From an uncultured Pseudomonadota bacterium (GTDB lineage: Bacteria; Pseudomonadota; Alphaproteobacteria; RF32; CAG-239): 13,685 nucleotides of DNA. The position numbers were made by a program, and so were the translations under genes. Below the pieces are notes generated by a model. That model searched no databases and was not told where the DNA came from. It saw only the letters and a program-made list of their open reading frames with translations. Location of the stretch: NCBI GenBank assembly GCA_902495305.1, contig CABUWG010000048.1, positions 1 to 13,685 of the forward strand, given 5' to 3'. This document shows, one piece after another, positions 1 to 6,374 of the stretch. Within the stretch, counting starts at the first letter, position 1. Every line of letters starts with the position of its first letter.

Positions 1-1
1 C

Positions 2-553
2 TCTTCTACTGAAAACAAAGTTCGTGTCTCTTCTACAGAATGCGGAACATCTTGTTATGAATGTCAATATAACACAGATTGCTCCGTAACTTCTAAATCC
101 TGTGATTATGGCTGCGCCTCTACAAACTCTTGCGGTAAATGTACGAGCTGCAATTCCACTCCGCCGCACAGCCATAGCTATTCCTGTCCTGACGGATATT
201 CTACTTCTTGTTCTAACGGATATTCCGGTACGTCCTCCAAAACCTGTTCTTGCGGCGCGACTTCCGGTACTTGTTACAAATGTAACGCCGCGCCGGTAAC
301 AGGGCATCGTCGCTATAAATTTAATAACGAGTTTACTTGCGGAACCTGTGAAATGGCGATTTGCGGAGATTATACTCATACAGTTGTGGAAACGGCGACT
401 GTATATTGTGTTAAAAATGGATCAGAAACTTACATCGGTCGTCAGGCTGGTTTTCGGGTAGGCGGATTTTATAACAGCCGTGCCGAATGCGAAGGGCACG
501 AAAATGACTTTTCCGGAAACGCAGATTATGATAGTTCCGAAACTTGTGATTAA
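2..553 (+). CDS. Cysteine-rich, Ser/Thr-rich protein, 3' part (5' end outside window)
   Basis: The frame is open from the left edge to a TAA at 551-553, giving 183 visible residues with no start, so the gene is truncated by the window. I count 21 cysteines. Fifteen lie in the first ~100 residues within a Ser/Thr/Gly/Tyr/Asn-rich, low-complexity stretch that contains GYSTSC and NGYSGTS-like units and Cys pairs such as CGKC and CSCG. From about residue 105 the composition becomes more globular (FTCGTCEMAIC, then VYC, AEC and a terminal ETCD). Even spacing of Cys with small polar residues is typical of exported, disulfide-stabilised or surface proteins, but the N-terminus that would show a signal peptide is missing. 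A strong terminator follows 10 bases after the stop. I do not recognise a family. A metal-binding role is possible, although His is scarce, which favours disulfides. Confidence 0.75.
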   Translation, partial: SSTENKVRVSSTECGTSCYECQYNTDCSVTSKSCDYGCASTNSCGKCTSCNSTPPHSHSYSCPDGYSTSCSNGYSGTSSKTCSCGATSGTCYKCNAAPVTGHRRYKFNNEFTCGTCEMAICGDYTHTVVETATVYCVKNGSETYIGRQAGFRVGGFYNSRAECEGHENDFSGNADYDSSETCD

Positions 554-562
554 CAGCCGGAT

Positions 563-599
563 AGCAAGCCCCGTCTTTGCCGACGGGGCTTTTGCTTTT
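563..599 (+). terminator. Intrinsic terminator of the cysteine-rich gene
   Basis: An 8 bp GC stem, GCCCCGTC (568-575) with GACGGGGC (582-589), has a 6-base loop and is followed by TTTT. The outer AGCAA/TTGCT arms can extend it. It ends the transcript of the left-edge gene. Confidence 0.85.
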
Positions 600-600
600 C

Positions 601-629
601 TTGACAAATGCCAAAATCTCTGCTACGAC
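601..629 (+). promoter_or_regulatory. Candidate sigma-70-type promoter for the 683 gene
   Basis: A perfect TTGACA (601-606) is followed after 17 bases by TACGAC (624-629). The -10 is weak but is preceded by TGC, as in an extended -10. It lies just after the upstream terminator and about 50 bases before the ATG at 683. The -35 is convincing; the -10 is not. Confidence 0.35.
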
Positions 630-682
630 ACAGATTGAATTGAAAAATCATTGTTTTTTATAAATATTAAAATTATTTTGTT

Positions 683-1333
683 ATGGAAGATGTAAGATTG
701 TTATCGGAAGCAAGGATTCTCGCGGCATCACTTAGAACGTCGGCCGGTTATGAAGTCCATTGCAAACATTTGCTTTGTCGTGAAGATTACAACATGGGGA
801 GCCGCAAATTTTTTGCCCAAAAAGAGTATGACGTCTGGATTGCTTATGACTTGAGCCAAAATTGCAAACGTTATCAGGTGCATGGTCTGACCACGCGGGA
901 CGAAATTCTGCCTTTTTCCACGGATAAAGTTTTTGGCAGTCTGGAAGAAGTCATTGCTGCACCGGAAACACAAAGCCTCTCTTACAAGTCTTGGACTTGG
1001 CATCTGGTCAGCCTGCCGGAAGTCGGAAAAACGCTGGTGCCGGCTTGGATGTTTGAAAGCGGCAGGGTTCGTCAGGCCTGGGATACCGATACTCAAAAAC
1101 AATTAAAAGATGTAACGCCGGGGCTGCTGAATTATGATAAGCACAATAGTCTGGCTTGGCTGGTGCAGGACGACGGCAAAAACTTTAAGGCCTTTATCAG
1201 CTTTGACAATCCGACGGTAATTGAACTGATAAAAGATGACAAAGTCGGTTTTTTTATACCTTTGTCAGGCCACAACAGTATTATCGGCAATAATTGTTTT
1301 TGGTACGACGGCAATCTTGTCCGTTTTGGTTAA
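683..1333 (+). CDS. Hypothetical protein, 216 aa, orphan
   Basis: This is a complete single-gene unit, with a promoter-like TTGACA upstream and its own terminator downstream. The product is soluble-looking, mixed alpha/beta and rich in Trp, Tyr and Phe. I see no signal peptide, membrane segment or recognisable catalytic motif. The middle and C-terminal halves contain SWTWHLVSLP, PAWMFESGRVRQAW, NSLAWLVQDDGKNFKAF and a Gly/Asn-rich end (SGHNSIIGNNCFWYDGN). The first ATG of the frame is used. No SD is visible before it, only an AT-rich leader, although codon use inside is normal for the window. It could belong to a lineage-restricted family. I assign no function. Confidence 0.7.
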   Translation: MEDVRLLSEARILAASLRTSAGYEVHCKHLLCREDYNMGSRKFFAQKEYDVWIAYDLSQNCKRYQVHGLTTRDEILPFSTDKVFGSLEEVIAAPETQSLSYKSWTWHLVSLPEVGKTLVPAWMFESGRVRQAWDTDTQKQLKDVTPGLLNYDKHNSLAWLVQDDGKNFKAFISFDNPTVIELIKDDKVGFFIPLSGHNSIIGNNCFWYDGNLVRFG

Positions 1334-1346
1334 TTCCGCTCTCAAA

Positions 1347-1379
1347 AACCTCTCTTTATATATAAGGGAGGTTTTTTTT
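1347..1379 (+). terminator. Intrinsic terminator after the 683 gene
   Basis: The stem AACCTCTCTT/AAGGGAGGTT (one T-G wobble) closes on a short TATATA apex and is followed by seven T residues. It lies 13 bases after the stop codon. Confidence 0.85.
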
Positions 1380-1451
1380 ATGCCTCTGTTTACCAAATGA
1401 TTACATTTGAGATTATATTATAAACGCAACAAGATATGAAAGGAGAACAGC

Positions 1452-1967
1452 ATGAATTTGGAAGAGGGGCTTTTAACCAGACGTTCCGTCCGTCGTTATA
1501 TCAAAGATAAAAAGGTGGAAGCACAAGATTTAACCGAAGTTTTGCAAGCCGCTATGTATGCGCCGTCCGCCATGAACCGCCAGCCGTGGGAGTTTGTTAT
1601 TGTCGATGATGAAGAAAAAATAAACAGTTTGATGCAGATCCATTCTTACTGCTCTTTTTTGAAAGACGCCGGAACGGCAATAATCGTCTGCGGCAATCTG
1701 AACGAGCAGATGGCGGACAATTATTGGATGGGCGACTGTGCGGCGGCAACGGAAAACATTTTGCTGGCAGCTCATGCCAAGGGGCTTGGAACCTGCTGGT
1801 GCGGCATTTATCCGACCGAACAGCGCATGAAGGAAATTGCGGCTCTGTTAAAACTGCCGCCTTTTGTCCGTCCGTTTTCTCTGGTCGTCATCGGCTATCC
1901 TGAAACAGAGGCCAAACAACCGCAAGACCGCTTCAAACCGGCTAAAATTCACCATAATCAATGGTAG
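1452..1967 (+). CDS. Nitroreductase-family FMN oxidoreductase
   Basis: The 171-residue product has the length and motif order of small single-domain nitroreductases, which use FMN and NAD(P)H to reduce nitro compounds, quinones or related substrates in the cytoplasm. Visible motifs are the N-terminal RRSVRRY (residues 10-16), the FMN-phosphate-binding type APSAMNRQPWEF (37-48), the central helix with DCAAATENILLAAHAKGLG (95-113) followed by TCWCGIYP, GYP (148-150), and a basic C-terminal tail (RFKPAKIHHNQW). The start is fixed by AAGGAGA, 6 bases before the ATG. It is the first gene of a tight operon: the next gene begins 10 bases after its stop, and the third follows 13 bases after the second. 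The physiological substrate cannot be read from the sequence. Co-transcription with a phosphatase and a tautomerase does not point to a known pathway. Confidence 0.9.
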   Translation: MNLEEGLLTRRSVRRYIKDKKVEAQDLTEVLQAAMYAPSAMNRQPWEFVIVDDEEKINSLMQIHSYCSFLKDAGTAIIVCGNLNEQMADNYWMGDCAAATENILLAAHAKGLGTCWCGIYPTEQRMKEIAALLKLPPFVRPFSLVVIGYPETEAKQPQDRFKPAKIHHNQW

Positions 1968-1977
1968 GGAGAACCTT

Positions 1978-2526
1978 ATGAAACTTTATATTTTCCGCCA
2001 TGGCGAAACCTTTGCCAATGCCAATCGCCTGTGTCAGGGCGTAAAAGATTTATACCCGTTGAATGACAAAGGCCAAAAACAGGCAGAGGCTCTGGGACAG
2101 GAGCTTGCGGGCTTAAACTTGCCGGTCATTTATGCCAGTCCGCTCAGCCGGGCCCAACAGACCGCCACTTTTGTCGCCGAACCGAACCATACGCCGATAG
2201 TAACGCTTGACGGTTTGAAAGAACACGATTTCGGTATTGTCGAAGGTTGGGAAGAAAGCAAAATCCTCGCTCAATATAAAGAGCTGTTTTTGGGTGTTTT
2301 AGAGGCTGATAATCCCGAAACCTTTGACTGGAGAATGCCGGAGGGCGAGAGCCGCCGCGAGGCGTTGGAACGTTTTTGCCGTGAAATTGAATATATCAAA
2401 AACAATTGCCCGTACGAGATTGCCGGAGTAGCCACACACGGAAGCATTATGAGCACATACTACTATGACGTGTTCAAAACATTTCGCGCCTTTGCCAATT
2501 GCGAATATTTTACTGTTGAAATTTAA
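1978..2526 (+). CDS. Histidine phosphatase (phosphoglycerate mutase-like) family protein
   Basis: The 182-residue protein is a branch-1 histidine phosphatase. The phospho-accepting His is in FRHGET (H8, with R7). The second Arg is in SPLSRAQQTA (R58), a likely acid is in LKEHDFG (E82), and the second catalytic His is in ATHG (H154). These four elements form the phosphate pocket of the family, which includes cobalamin-pathway phosphatases, SixA-like enzymes and broad-specificity phosphatases. The open frame continues upstream into the nitroreductase gene, but the ATG at 1978 is preferred: it has GGGAGA just upstream, and MKLYIFRHGE is the canonical N-terminus. No cobalamin genes are nearby, so CobC-type activity is not supported. 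The substrate is unknown. It is probably translated from the nitroreductase transcript. Confidence 0.9.
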   Translation: MKLYIFRHGETFANANRLCQGVKDLYPLNDKGQKQAEALGQELAGLNLPVIYASPLSRAQQTATFVAEPNHTPIVTLDGLKEHDFGIVEGWEESKILAQYKELFLGVLEADNPETFDWRMPEGESRREALERFCREIEYIKNNCPYEIAGVATHGSIMSTYYYDVFKTFRAFANCEYFTVEI

Positions 2527-2539
2527 CCGGAGAAAATAC

Positions 2540-2890
2540 ATGCCTTTTTTAATTGTAAACACCAATGCAGAATTAAAAGATAAAAATACGCAGGAATTTT
2601 TGTCGGCCGCAACGGATTTGGTTGCCAACGAACTTCATAAGCCTAAAAATTACGTTATCGTCGTTCTGAACGCCAATCCGGAAATTGCCTTTGGCGGCAG
2701 CAGAGAAAATAAAGGCGTTCTGGCGGAAATGAAGTCAATCGGTTTCGGCAGCGCCAAAAACAGCCTGTCCAAACTGTTGACCGAATTTTTTGCAGATCGC
2801 TTGGCCGGCGTTGAACTGAATAACATCAATATTGAGTTTGTCGATATGCCGGCGGCTGATGTCGCCATCGGCGGCCGCCTGATGGGATAA
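2540..2890 (+). CDS. MIF-like tautomerase (macrophage migration inhibitory factor homologue)
   Basis: The product is 116 residues, the standard length for this trimeric family. It begins MPFLIVNTN, nearly the start of animal MIF, and so provides the N-terminal Pro that acts as catalytic base once Met is removed. The family Lys is present (HKPKNYV, K33 after Met removal). AFGGS, MKSIGFG, SKLL and the VDM-AADV tail also match. By alignment from memory to human MIF, the CALC motif is absent, and the positions of Tyr95 and Asn97 read Asn and Glu, so substrate preference may differ. The start is ATG 2540 with GGAG at 2529-2532. A longer upstream open frame only overlaps the phosphatase gene. It is last in the three-gene operon and is followed by a bidirectional terminator. 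Phenylpyruvate or another enol/keto tautomerisation is likely; a role in host interaction is only speculation. Confidence 0.92.
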   Translation: MPFLIVNTNAELKDKNTQEFLSAATDLVANELHKPKNYVIVVLNANPEIAFGGSRENKGVLAEMKSIGFGSAKNSLSKLLTEFFADRLAGVELNNINIEFVDMPAADVAIGGRLMG

Positions 2891-2901
2891 GGCCTGTTTG
2901 T

Positions 2902-2937
2902 AAAAAAAAAGCCCCGTTCATAAAAACGGGGTTTTGT
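2902..2937. terminator. Bidirectional terminator between the MIF gene and the membrane-protein pair
   Basis: The stem CCCCGTT (2912-2918) / AACGGGG (2925-2931) has the loop CATAAA. A run of A residues on the left and TTTTGT on the right lets it work on both strands for the convergent genes. Its core is repeated at 4661-4678. Confidence 0.85.
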
Positions 2938-2943
2938 CTGTGG

Positions 2944-3627
2944 TTAAAATTTAACGAATTGATATAGGAATATGATAAGCGCGGGAATTATCAAAATGGC
3001 TGTTATATATGCAAAATAATTTTTGCTGTTTTTTAAAAAAATAGCAGCAGACAGTAATAACGGAATATATACCATTGCGGAATACAAAGCAGTAAATTCT
3101 GTTTGGTATTTGATTTCATCAAAATACAAATAACAATTAGAAAGATAAAATAACAAAAAGATAAGAAAAGTTACCTTTCCGACATACGATATAATGACTG
3201 GCTGTTGCTGTTTTTCTTTTGTGTAGATAAAGAAAATATCAATAGAGATAAACATCAGAAGAACAAAGAAAAACCAGAATAAAATACCAAATATATTAAT
3301 CAGGAATAGATTGGAAACAGCAAACATATACCAAAATTCTAAGGTTAAAAAAGACCTGAGTAACAAATTTGTTTTGGCCTTATCCTGTAATATTTGCAGG
3401 TTAATCAGAAGATAATATATCAGACTGATAAAAGCCACAGATATAGAAAAAACAAGATAAAAAAAGTCTATAAATTTACTCTCTCCTGATATTTTGGTAT
3501 CAATTGAGTGATGAAAAATCATCTCTGCCAAATTAATAATATTAAAGCTGTCTAATATATAGAGTATTAACATAGTCAAGACTAAATATGGAGTAATTTT
3601 ATTTAATTTGTTTTTCATTTTGTTCAT
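2944..3627 (-). CDS. AT-rich multi-pass membrane protein (second gene of pair), unknown function
   Basis: The 227-residue protein is almost entirely hydrophobic. There are about six to seven predicted membrane segments: near residues 12-30, 50-75, 92-110, 112-135, 145-165, 180-197 and 205-225. The connecting loops are short, Lys-rich and Asn-rich. No transporter, enzyme or secretion motif is recognisable. Its ATG overlaps the stop of the upstream gene as TAATG, so translation is almost certainly coupled and the two proteins are probably made in matched amounts. A second in-frame ATG at codon 4 is possible. The gene is markedly richer in A+T than the operons on either side, with many AAA, ATA and TTT codons, which suggests acquisition or relaxed selection. 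It may be an immunity-like, efflux-like or envelope component, but nothing in the sequence settles that. Confidence 0.75.
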   Translation of the reverse strand: MNKMKNKLNKITPYLVLTMLILYILDSFNIINLAEMIFHHSIDTKISGESKFIDFFYLVFSISVAFISLIYYLLINLQILQDKAKTNLLLRSFLTLEFWYMFAVSNLFLINIFGILFWFFFVLLMFISIDIFFIYTKEKQQQPVIISYVGKVTFLIFLLFYLSNCYLYFDEIKYQTEFTALYSAMVYIPLLLSAAIFLKNSKNYFAYITAILIIPALIIFLYQFVKF

Positions 3628-4583
3628 TATTCAGCTAAATGCAAATACTTTTCAGAGGGTAAATATTTAATCAGAACTTCAGTAGACAACTTCTCTGCAC
3701 ATGAATATTCCCCTTTAGTTGTATGTAAAATTAAGTCTAAGTCGTTTCGTTTGCGATTAAATTTCGTAAATTTTAAATCAACAAGAATTTGCTTATTTTC
3801 ATCGAAAGTAGAAATGGTAAATTTTTCTGCACCCTTATAAACACAAAGGATTATGTTATTTTCTTTGTATTTCTTTCTCAACTGTATTTTGCCTTCACTG
3901 CAATAGCTGGATGAAACGTATAAGATCTTATTTTTGTATTCTTTATCCCAATCTACCGGAAAAACTATGTTAGGTTGCCAAGTGATTGTTTGCTTATCTT
4001 GATGAAAATATGTTGTAGGTAATGTTATTGGAGAAAATGAAGCCTTTGACATGTTCTGTTTACAGCCAGTCTCAGATGGAGCCCCCATCCAATCGTCTGT
4101 TATGATGATGCTTGAAGGGATAAGAAATAAAATAACAAAAAATGGGGTAAAATATTTTGACTTTTTGAAAATTAAAATAAAAGCCAAAACAACTGTAGGA
4201 AAGGCAAAGAGATTTAGAAAACAAATCGGATTTCCACAAATGGTAACAATTAATCCATAAAAAAATAAGATCACAATAAATGAAGTAAAATTAAATAATT
4301 TTATTAATGTTTTTAACGTTGTATTTTGAAAACAATATGAACTAAAGATAAAAATAATAAATATTAGACTATAACATAATATGCTGGCTAAGATTATACC
4401 AATAGCACTGCCCTGAAAGTCAAAATAAAACCTTGGAACAGAAGGGTTATAAAATACATCGTAGTAAAGTTTGGTAAGATATGAAACAACGTAAATAAGT
4501 AGAATATTCTGTATGCTTTTCCACCAAGAAAATTCACCATCTTTGTAAAATAAAGATTTAATAATTAAATTTAATTTCTTCAT
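3627..4583 (-). CDS. AT-rich membrane protein with C-terminal soluble domain (first gene of pair)
   Basis: The ATG at 4583 gives 318 residues. A TTG four codons upstream is also open, but the TGGA about 7 bases before the ATG favours the ATG. The N-terminal half has about five hydrophobic segments (roughly residues 22-44, 55-80, 90-115, 120-142 and 148-168). After the Trp-containing DDWMGAPSETGC, about 150 polar residues form a probably extracytoplasmic domain with four further cysteines (SSYCSEG, ILCVYKG, EYSCAEK and the GC near residue 175) that could form disulfides. The C-terminal part looks beta-rich. No known family is recognised. It has its own promoter (4614-4641) and is coupled to the following membrane gene by a one-base stop/start overlap. 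Base composition is as AT-rich as its partner's and unlike the flanking operons. Confidence 0.75.
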   Translation of the reverse strand: MKKLNLIIKSLFYKDGEFSWWKSIQNILLIYVVSYLTKLYYDVFYNPSVPRFYFDFQGSAIGIILASILCYSLIFIIFIFSSYCFQNTTLKTLIKLFNFTSFIVILFFYGLIVTICGNPICFLNLFAFPTVVLAFILIFKKSKYFTPFFVILFLIPSSIIITDDWMGAPSETGCKQNMSKASFSPITLPTTYFHQDKQTITWQPNIVFPVDWDKEYKNKILYVSSSYCSEGKIQLRKKYKENNIILCVYKGAEKFTISTFDENKQILVDLKFTKFNRKRNDLDLILHTTKGEYSCAEKLSTEVLIKYLPSEKYLHLAE

Positions 4584-4613
4584 TCCTGTTTCCAAAATAG
4601 TTTATGTAAAATT

Positions 4614-4641
4614 ATGATAATGCTAATAATTATAATGTCAA
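4614..4641 (-). promoter_or_regulatory. Promoter of the membrane-protein pair
   Basis: On the minus strand a perfect TTGACA (complement of 4636-4641) is followed after 16 bases by TATCAT (complement of 4614-4619, 5 of 6 to consensus). It lies about 30 bases upstream of the start codon and just inside the terminator at 4654-4687. Confidence 0.6.
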
Positions 4642-4653
4642 ATGTAATATCAC

Positions 4654-4687
4654 AAAAAAACCCGTTCATAAAAACGGGTTTTTTTTC
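4654..4687. terminator. Bidirectional terminator downstream of the antiporter gene
   Basis: The stem ACCCGTT/AACGGGT has a CATAAA loop, a preceding run of A residues and a following run of T residues. On the minus strand it closes the arginine decarboxylase/antiporter transcript. Its 18-base core equals that of the terminator at 2913-2930. Confidence 0.8.
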
Positions 4688-4779
4688 TGTTCTTCGCTAA
4701 CAAGAGTGTATCATTCAATTTTATAGCAAGGCGGCCTTTGGGGTATAATGATTCTCCAACCGACCGCCTGTCGCACGGA

Positions 4780-6279
4780 TTAAATAGCCACAATACCGCG
4801 TGAGAAAGCATAAATTGCCCAGAGTGCAATGATAATCAGCGCACATGCCAGACAGGCTTCCGCTTTGGTAAAGGCTTTTTCTTCCGGCGCATTCTGCTTG
4901 CGGGCCCAGATAAAGACCGGAATTCCGAGCGCAACAATCACGACCGCCATCAGCAGATAATTCAGGCCGGCGGCATAAATCAGCCACAAGGCATAAATTG
5001 CGCCGAGAACGCCGGTGATTAAAGCGGCAGAACGTTTAACCGATATATCGGCCGGATATTCGCCGTCCTCGCAAATTTTCCACAAATAAGCGCAAGAGGC
5101 AAAATACGCCGGCAATACCATAACGCCGGTAATGCTGAGCATTGTGTTCCATGCATTGCTGGAGAAATAAACCAGCAGAATAAACAGCTGCATCATGGTA
5201 GAGGTCACCCACAAAGAAACGGAAGGCGAACCGAATTTGTTTTCTTTTGAAAATTCTTTCGGGAAGGTTCCGTTTTGAGCGGCCGCCTGCGGAATTTCAG
5301 CCGTTACCATTGTCCATGCCAGCCAGCTGGTCAAAACCGAAACCAGCAGACCGATGTTCATCAGCCAGGATCCCCACGGCCCGACGGCTTCTTCCAAAAT
5401 GCCGGCGGTTGAAGGATTGGGCACGGCAGCCAGCTGAGCCTGCGACATAAAGCCGTAAGGCAGGAGCGAGAGCAGAATATATACCACCAGACAGCCGATA
5501 AAGCCCAAAACGGTCGCTTTGCTCACGTCACCGGGGGTTTTGGCACGGTTAGACATCACAACGGCGCCCTCAATACCGATAAAGGCCCACAGCGTTACGA
5601 GCATGGTGCTCTTAATCTGGGTCGAAAGCCCGCCGAGTTTGGCTTTAGTTGCAACAGCTTCGCCCCAGAAGTCAAAGTCAAACTTGGACGAGGTGAACAT
5701 AACCGCCATGATGATAATAAACAAAATCAACGGCACGATTTTAATCACCGTACCAATCATGTTGACAACGGTTGCCTGCTTGATTCCGCGCAAGACCAAA
5801 AAGTTAAAGCCCCAGATAATAATCGAACCGCCGATAATGGAGGCCAGATTATTACCGCCGGCAAAATACGGCGGAAAGAAATAGTTGAGCGCATCCATGG
5901 TAATGACGGCATACCCGACGTTGCCGCATACCTGACAAAGCCAGTAAGACCAGCCGATGGTAAAGCCCACATAAGGGCCGAACCCGGCGCGCGAATACAT
6001 ATAAATACCGGCAGTCAGATCCGGTTTTGCACGGGAGAGGATGCTAAAAGTATTGGCAATAAAATAAATACCGATACCGGTAATAATCCATGCCAGCAAA
6101 ACGGCACCGGCCGAAGCGCCGGCAGCCATATTCTGCGGCAGGCTGTAAATGCCGCCGCCGATCATCGAACTGATGACAATACTGGCTAAGGCAAAAACAC
6201 CGAGTTTGCCGCTGGTCTGCTGGTCGGTCACGGCCGGAGCAGGGGCGGCGGAATTTTTTCTAATTCGCTTTTCAGCCAT
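4780..6279 (-). CDS. aaxC: Arginine/agmatine antiporter, APC superfamily (AaxC/ArcD-like)
   Basis: The 499-residue protein has the length and about 12 hydrophobic helices of basic amino-acid antiporters. The first helix carries SSMIGGGIYSLPQNM (residues ~37-51), the unwound Gly-rich substrate-binding segment of this superfamily. A later helix has LWAFIGIEGAVVMSNRAK, the second classic signature. ISVLTSWLAWTM-type and ITGVMVLPAYF-type helices follow. Immediately upstream on the same strand is a pyruvoyl arginine decarboxylase, which makes arginine/agmatine exchange the most likely activity: arginine is imported and agmatine exported at the inner membrane, completing proton-consuming acid resistance. 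ArcD-type arginine/ornithine exchange is the main alternative, but no deiminase-pathway genes are present here. The start ATG at 6279 has AAGGAA 9 bases upstream. A long hairpin separates it from the decarboxylase gene. Confidence 0.85.
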   Translation of the reverse strand: MAEKRIRKNSAAPAPAVTDQQTSGKLGVFALASIVISSMIGGGIYSLPQNMAAGASAGAVLLAWIITGIGIYFIANTFSILSRAKPDLTAGIYMYSRAGFGPYVGFTIGWSYWLCQVCGNVGYAVITMDALNYFFPPYFAGGNNLASIIGGSIIIWGFNFLVLRGIKQATVVNMIGTVIKIVPLILFIIIMAVMFTSSKFDFDFWGEAVATKAKLGGLSTQIKSTMLVTLWAFIGIEGAVVMSNRAKTPGDVSKATVLGFIGCLVVYILLSLLPYGFMSQAQLAAVPNPSTAGILEEAVGPWGSWLMNIGLLVSVLTSWLAWTMVTAEIPQAAAQNGTFPKEFSKENKFGSPSVSLWVTSTMMQLFILLVYFSSNAWNTMLSITGVMVLPAYFASCAYLWKICEDGEYPADISVKRSAALITGVLGAIYALWLIYAAGLNYLLMAVVIVALGIPVFIWARKQNAPEEKAFTKAEACLACALIIIALWAIYAFSRGIVAI

Positions 6280-6299
6280 TTGTTTGATTCCTTTTTGAT

Positions 6300-6338
6300 A
6301 AAAACGGCGTCAAAAGAAGAAAGCTTCTTTCAACGCCG
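6300..6338 (-). terminator. Intercistronic hairpin between the decarboxylase and antiporter genes
   Basis: CGGCGT (6305-6310) pairs with ACGCCG (6333-6338). Inside it, after a 2x2 internal loop, AAAGAAG (6313-6319) pairs with CTTCTTT (6324-6330). On the minus strand it is followed by TTTTT. It looks like an intrinsic terminator within the operon, and partial read-through would make more decarboxylase than antiporter. It could instead act as an mRNA-stability hairpin. Confidence 0.6.
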
Positions 6339-6374
6339 ACTGATATTAAAAAATTATATAGAAGCTTAAAGTCA

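Noticed and set aside
102..299. 65-codon plus-strand open frame within the cysteine-rich gene
   Set aside because: It is a shadow. The frame ending at 553 is open from the window edge, and its Cys-rich composition is coherent.
1864..1977. N-terminal extension of the histidine phosphatase into the nitroreductase gene
   Set aside because: The canonical MKLYIFRHGE start at 1978 has a good SD. The extension encodes no family sequence and would overlap the upstream gene by about 100 bases.
2912..4678. Insertion sequence or transposon carrying the AT-rich pair
   Set aside because: There is no transposase, no inverted-repeat ends beyond the terminator hairpins themselves, and no target duplication that I can identify. 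The shared terminators alone do not prove mobility.
4729..4769. AGGCGG...CCGCCT imperfect hairpin with inner TTGG/CCAA just after the antiporter stop
   Set aside because: It has a long unpaired apex and no T tract right after it. The terminator at 4654-4687 is a much better transcript end, so this is at most a 3' UTR structure.
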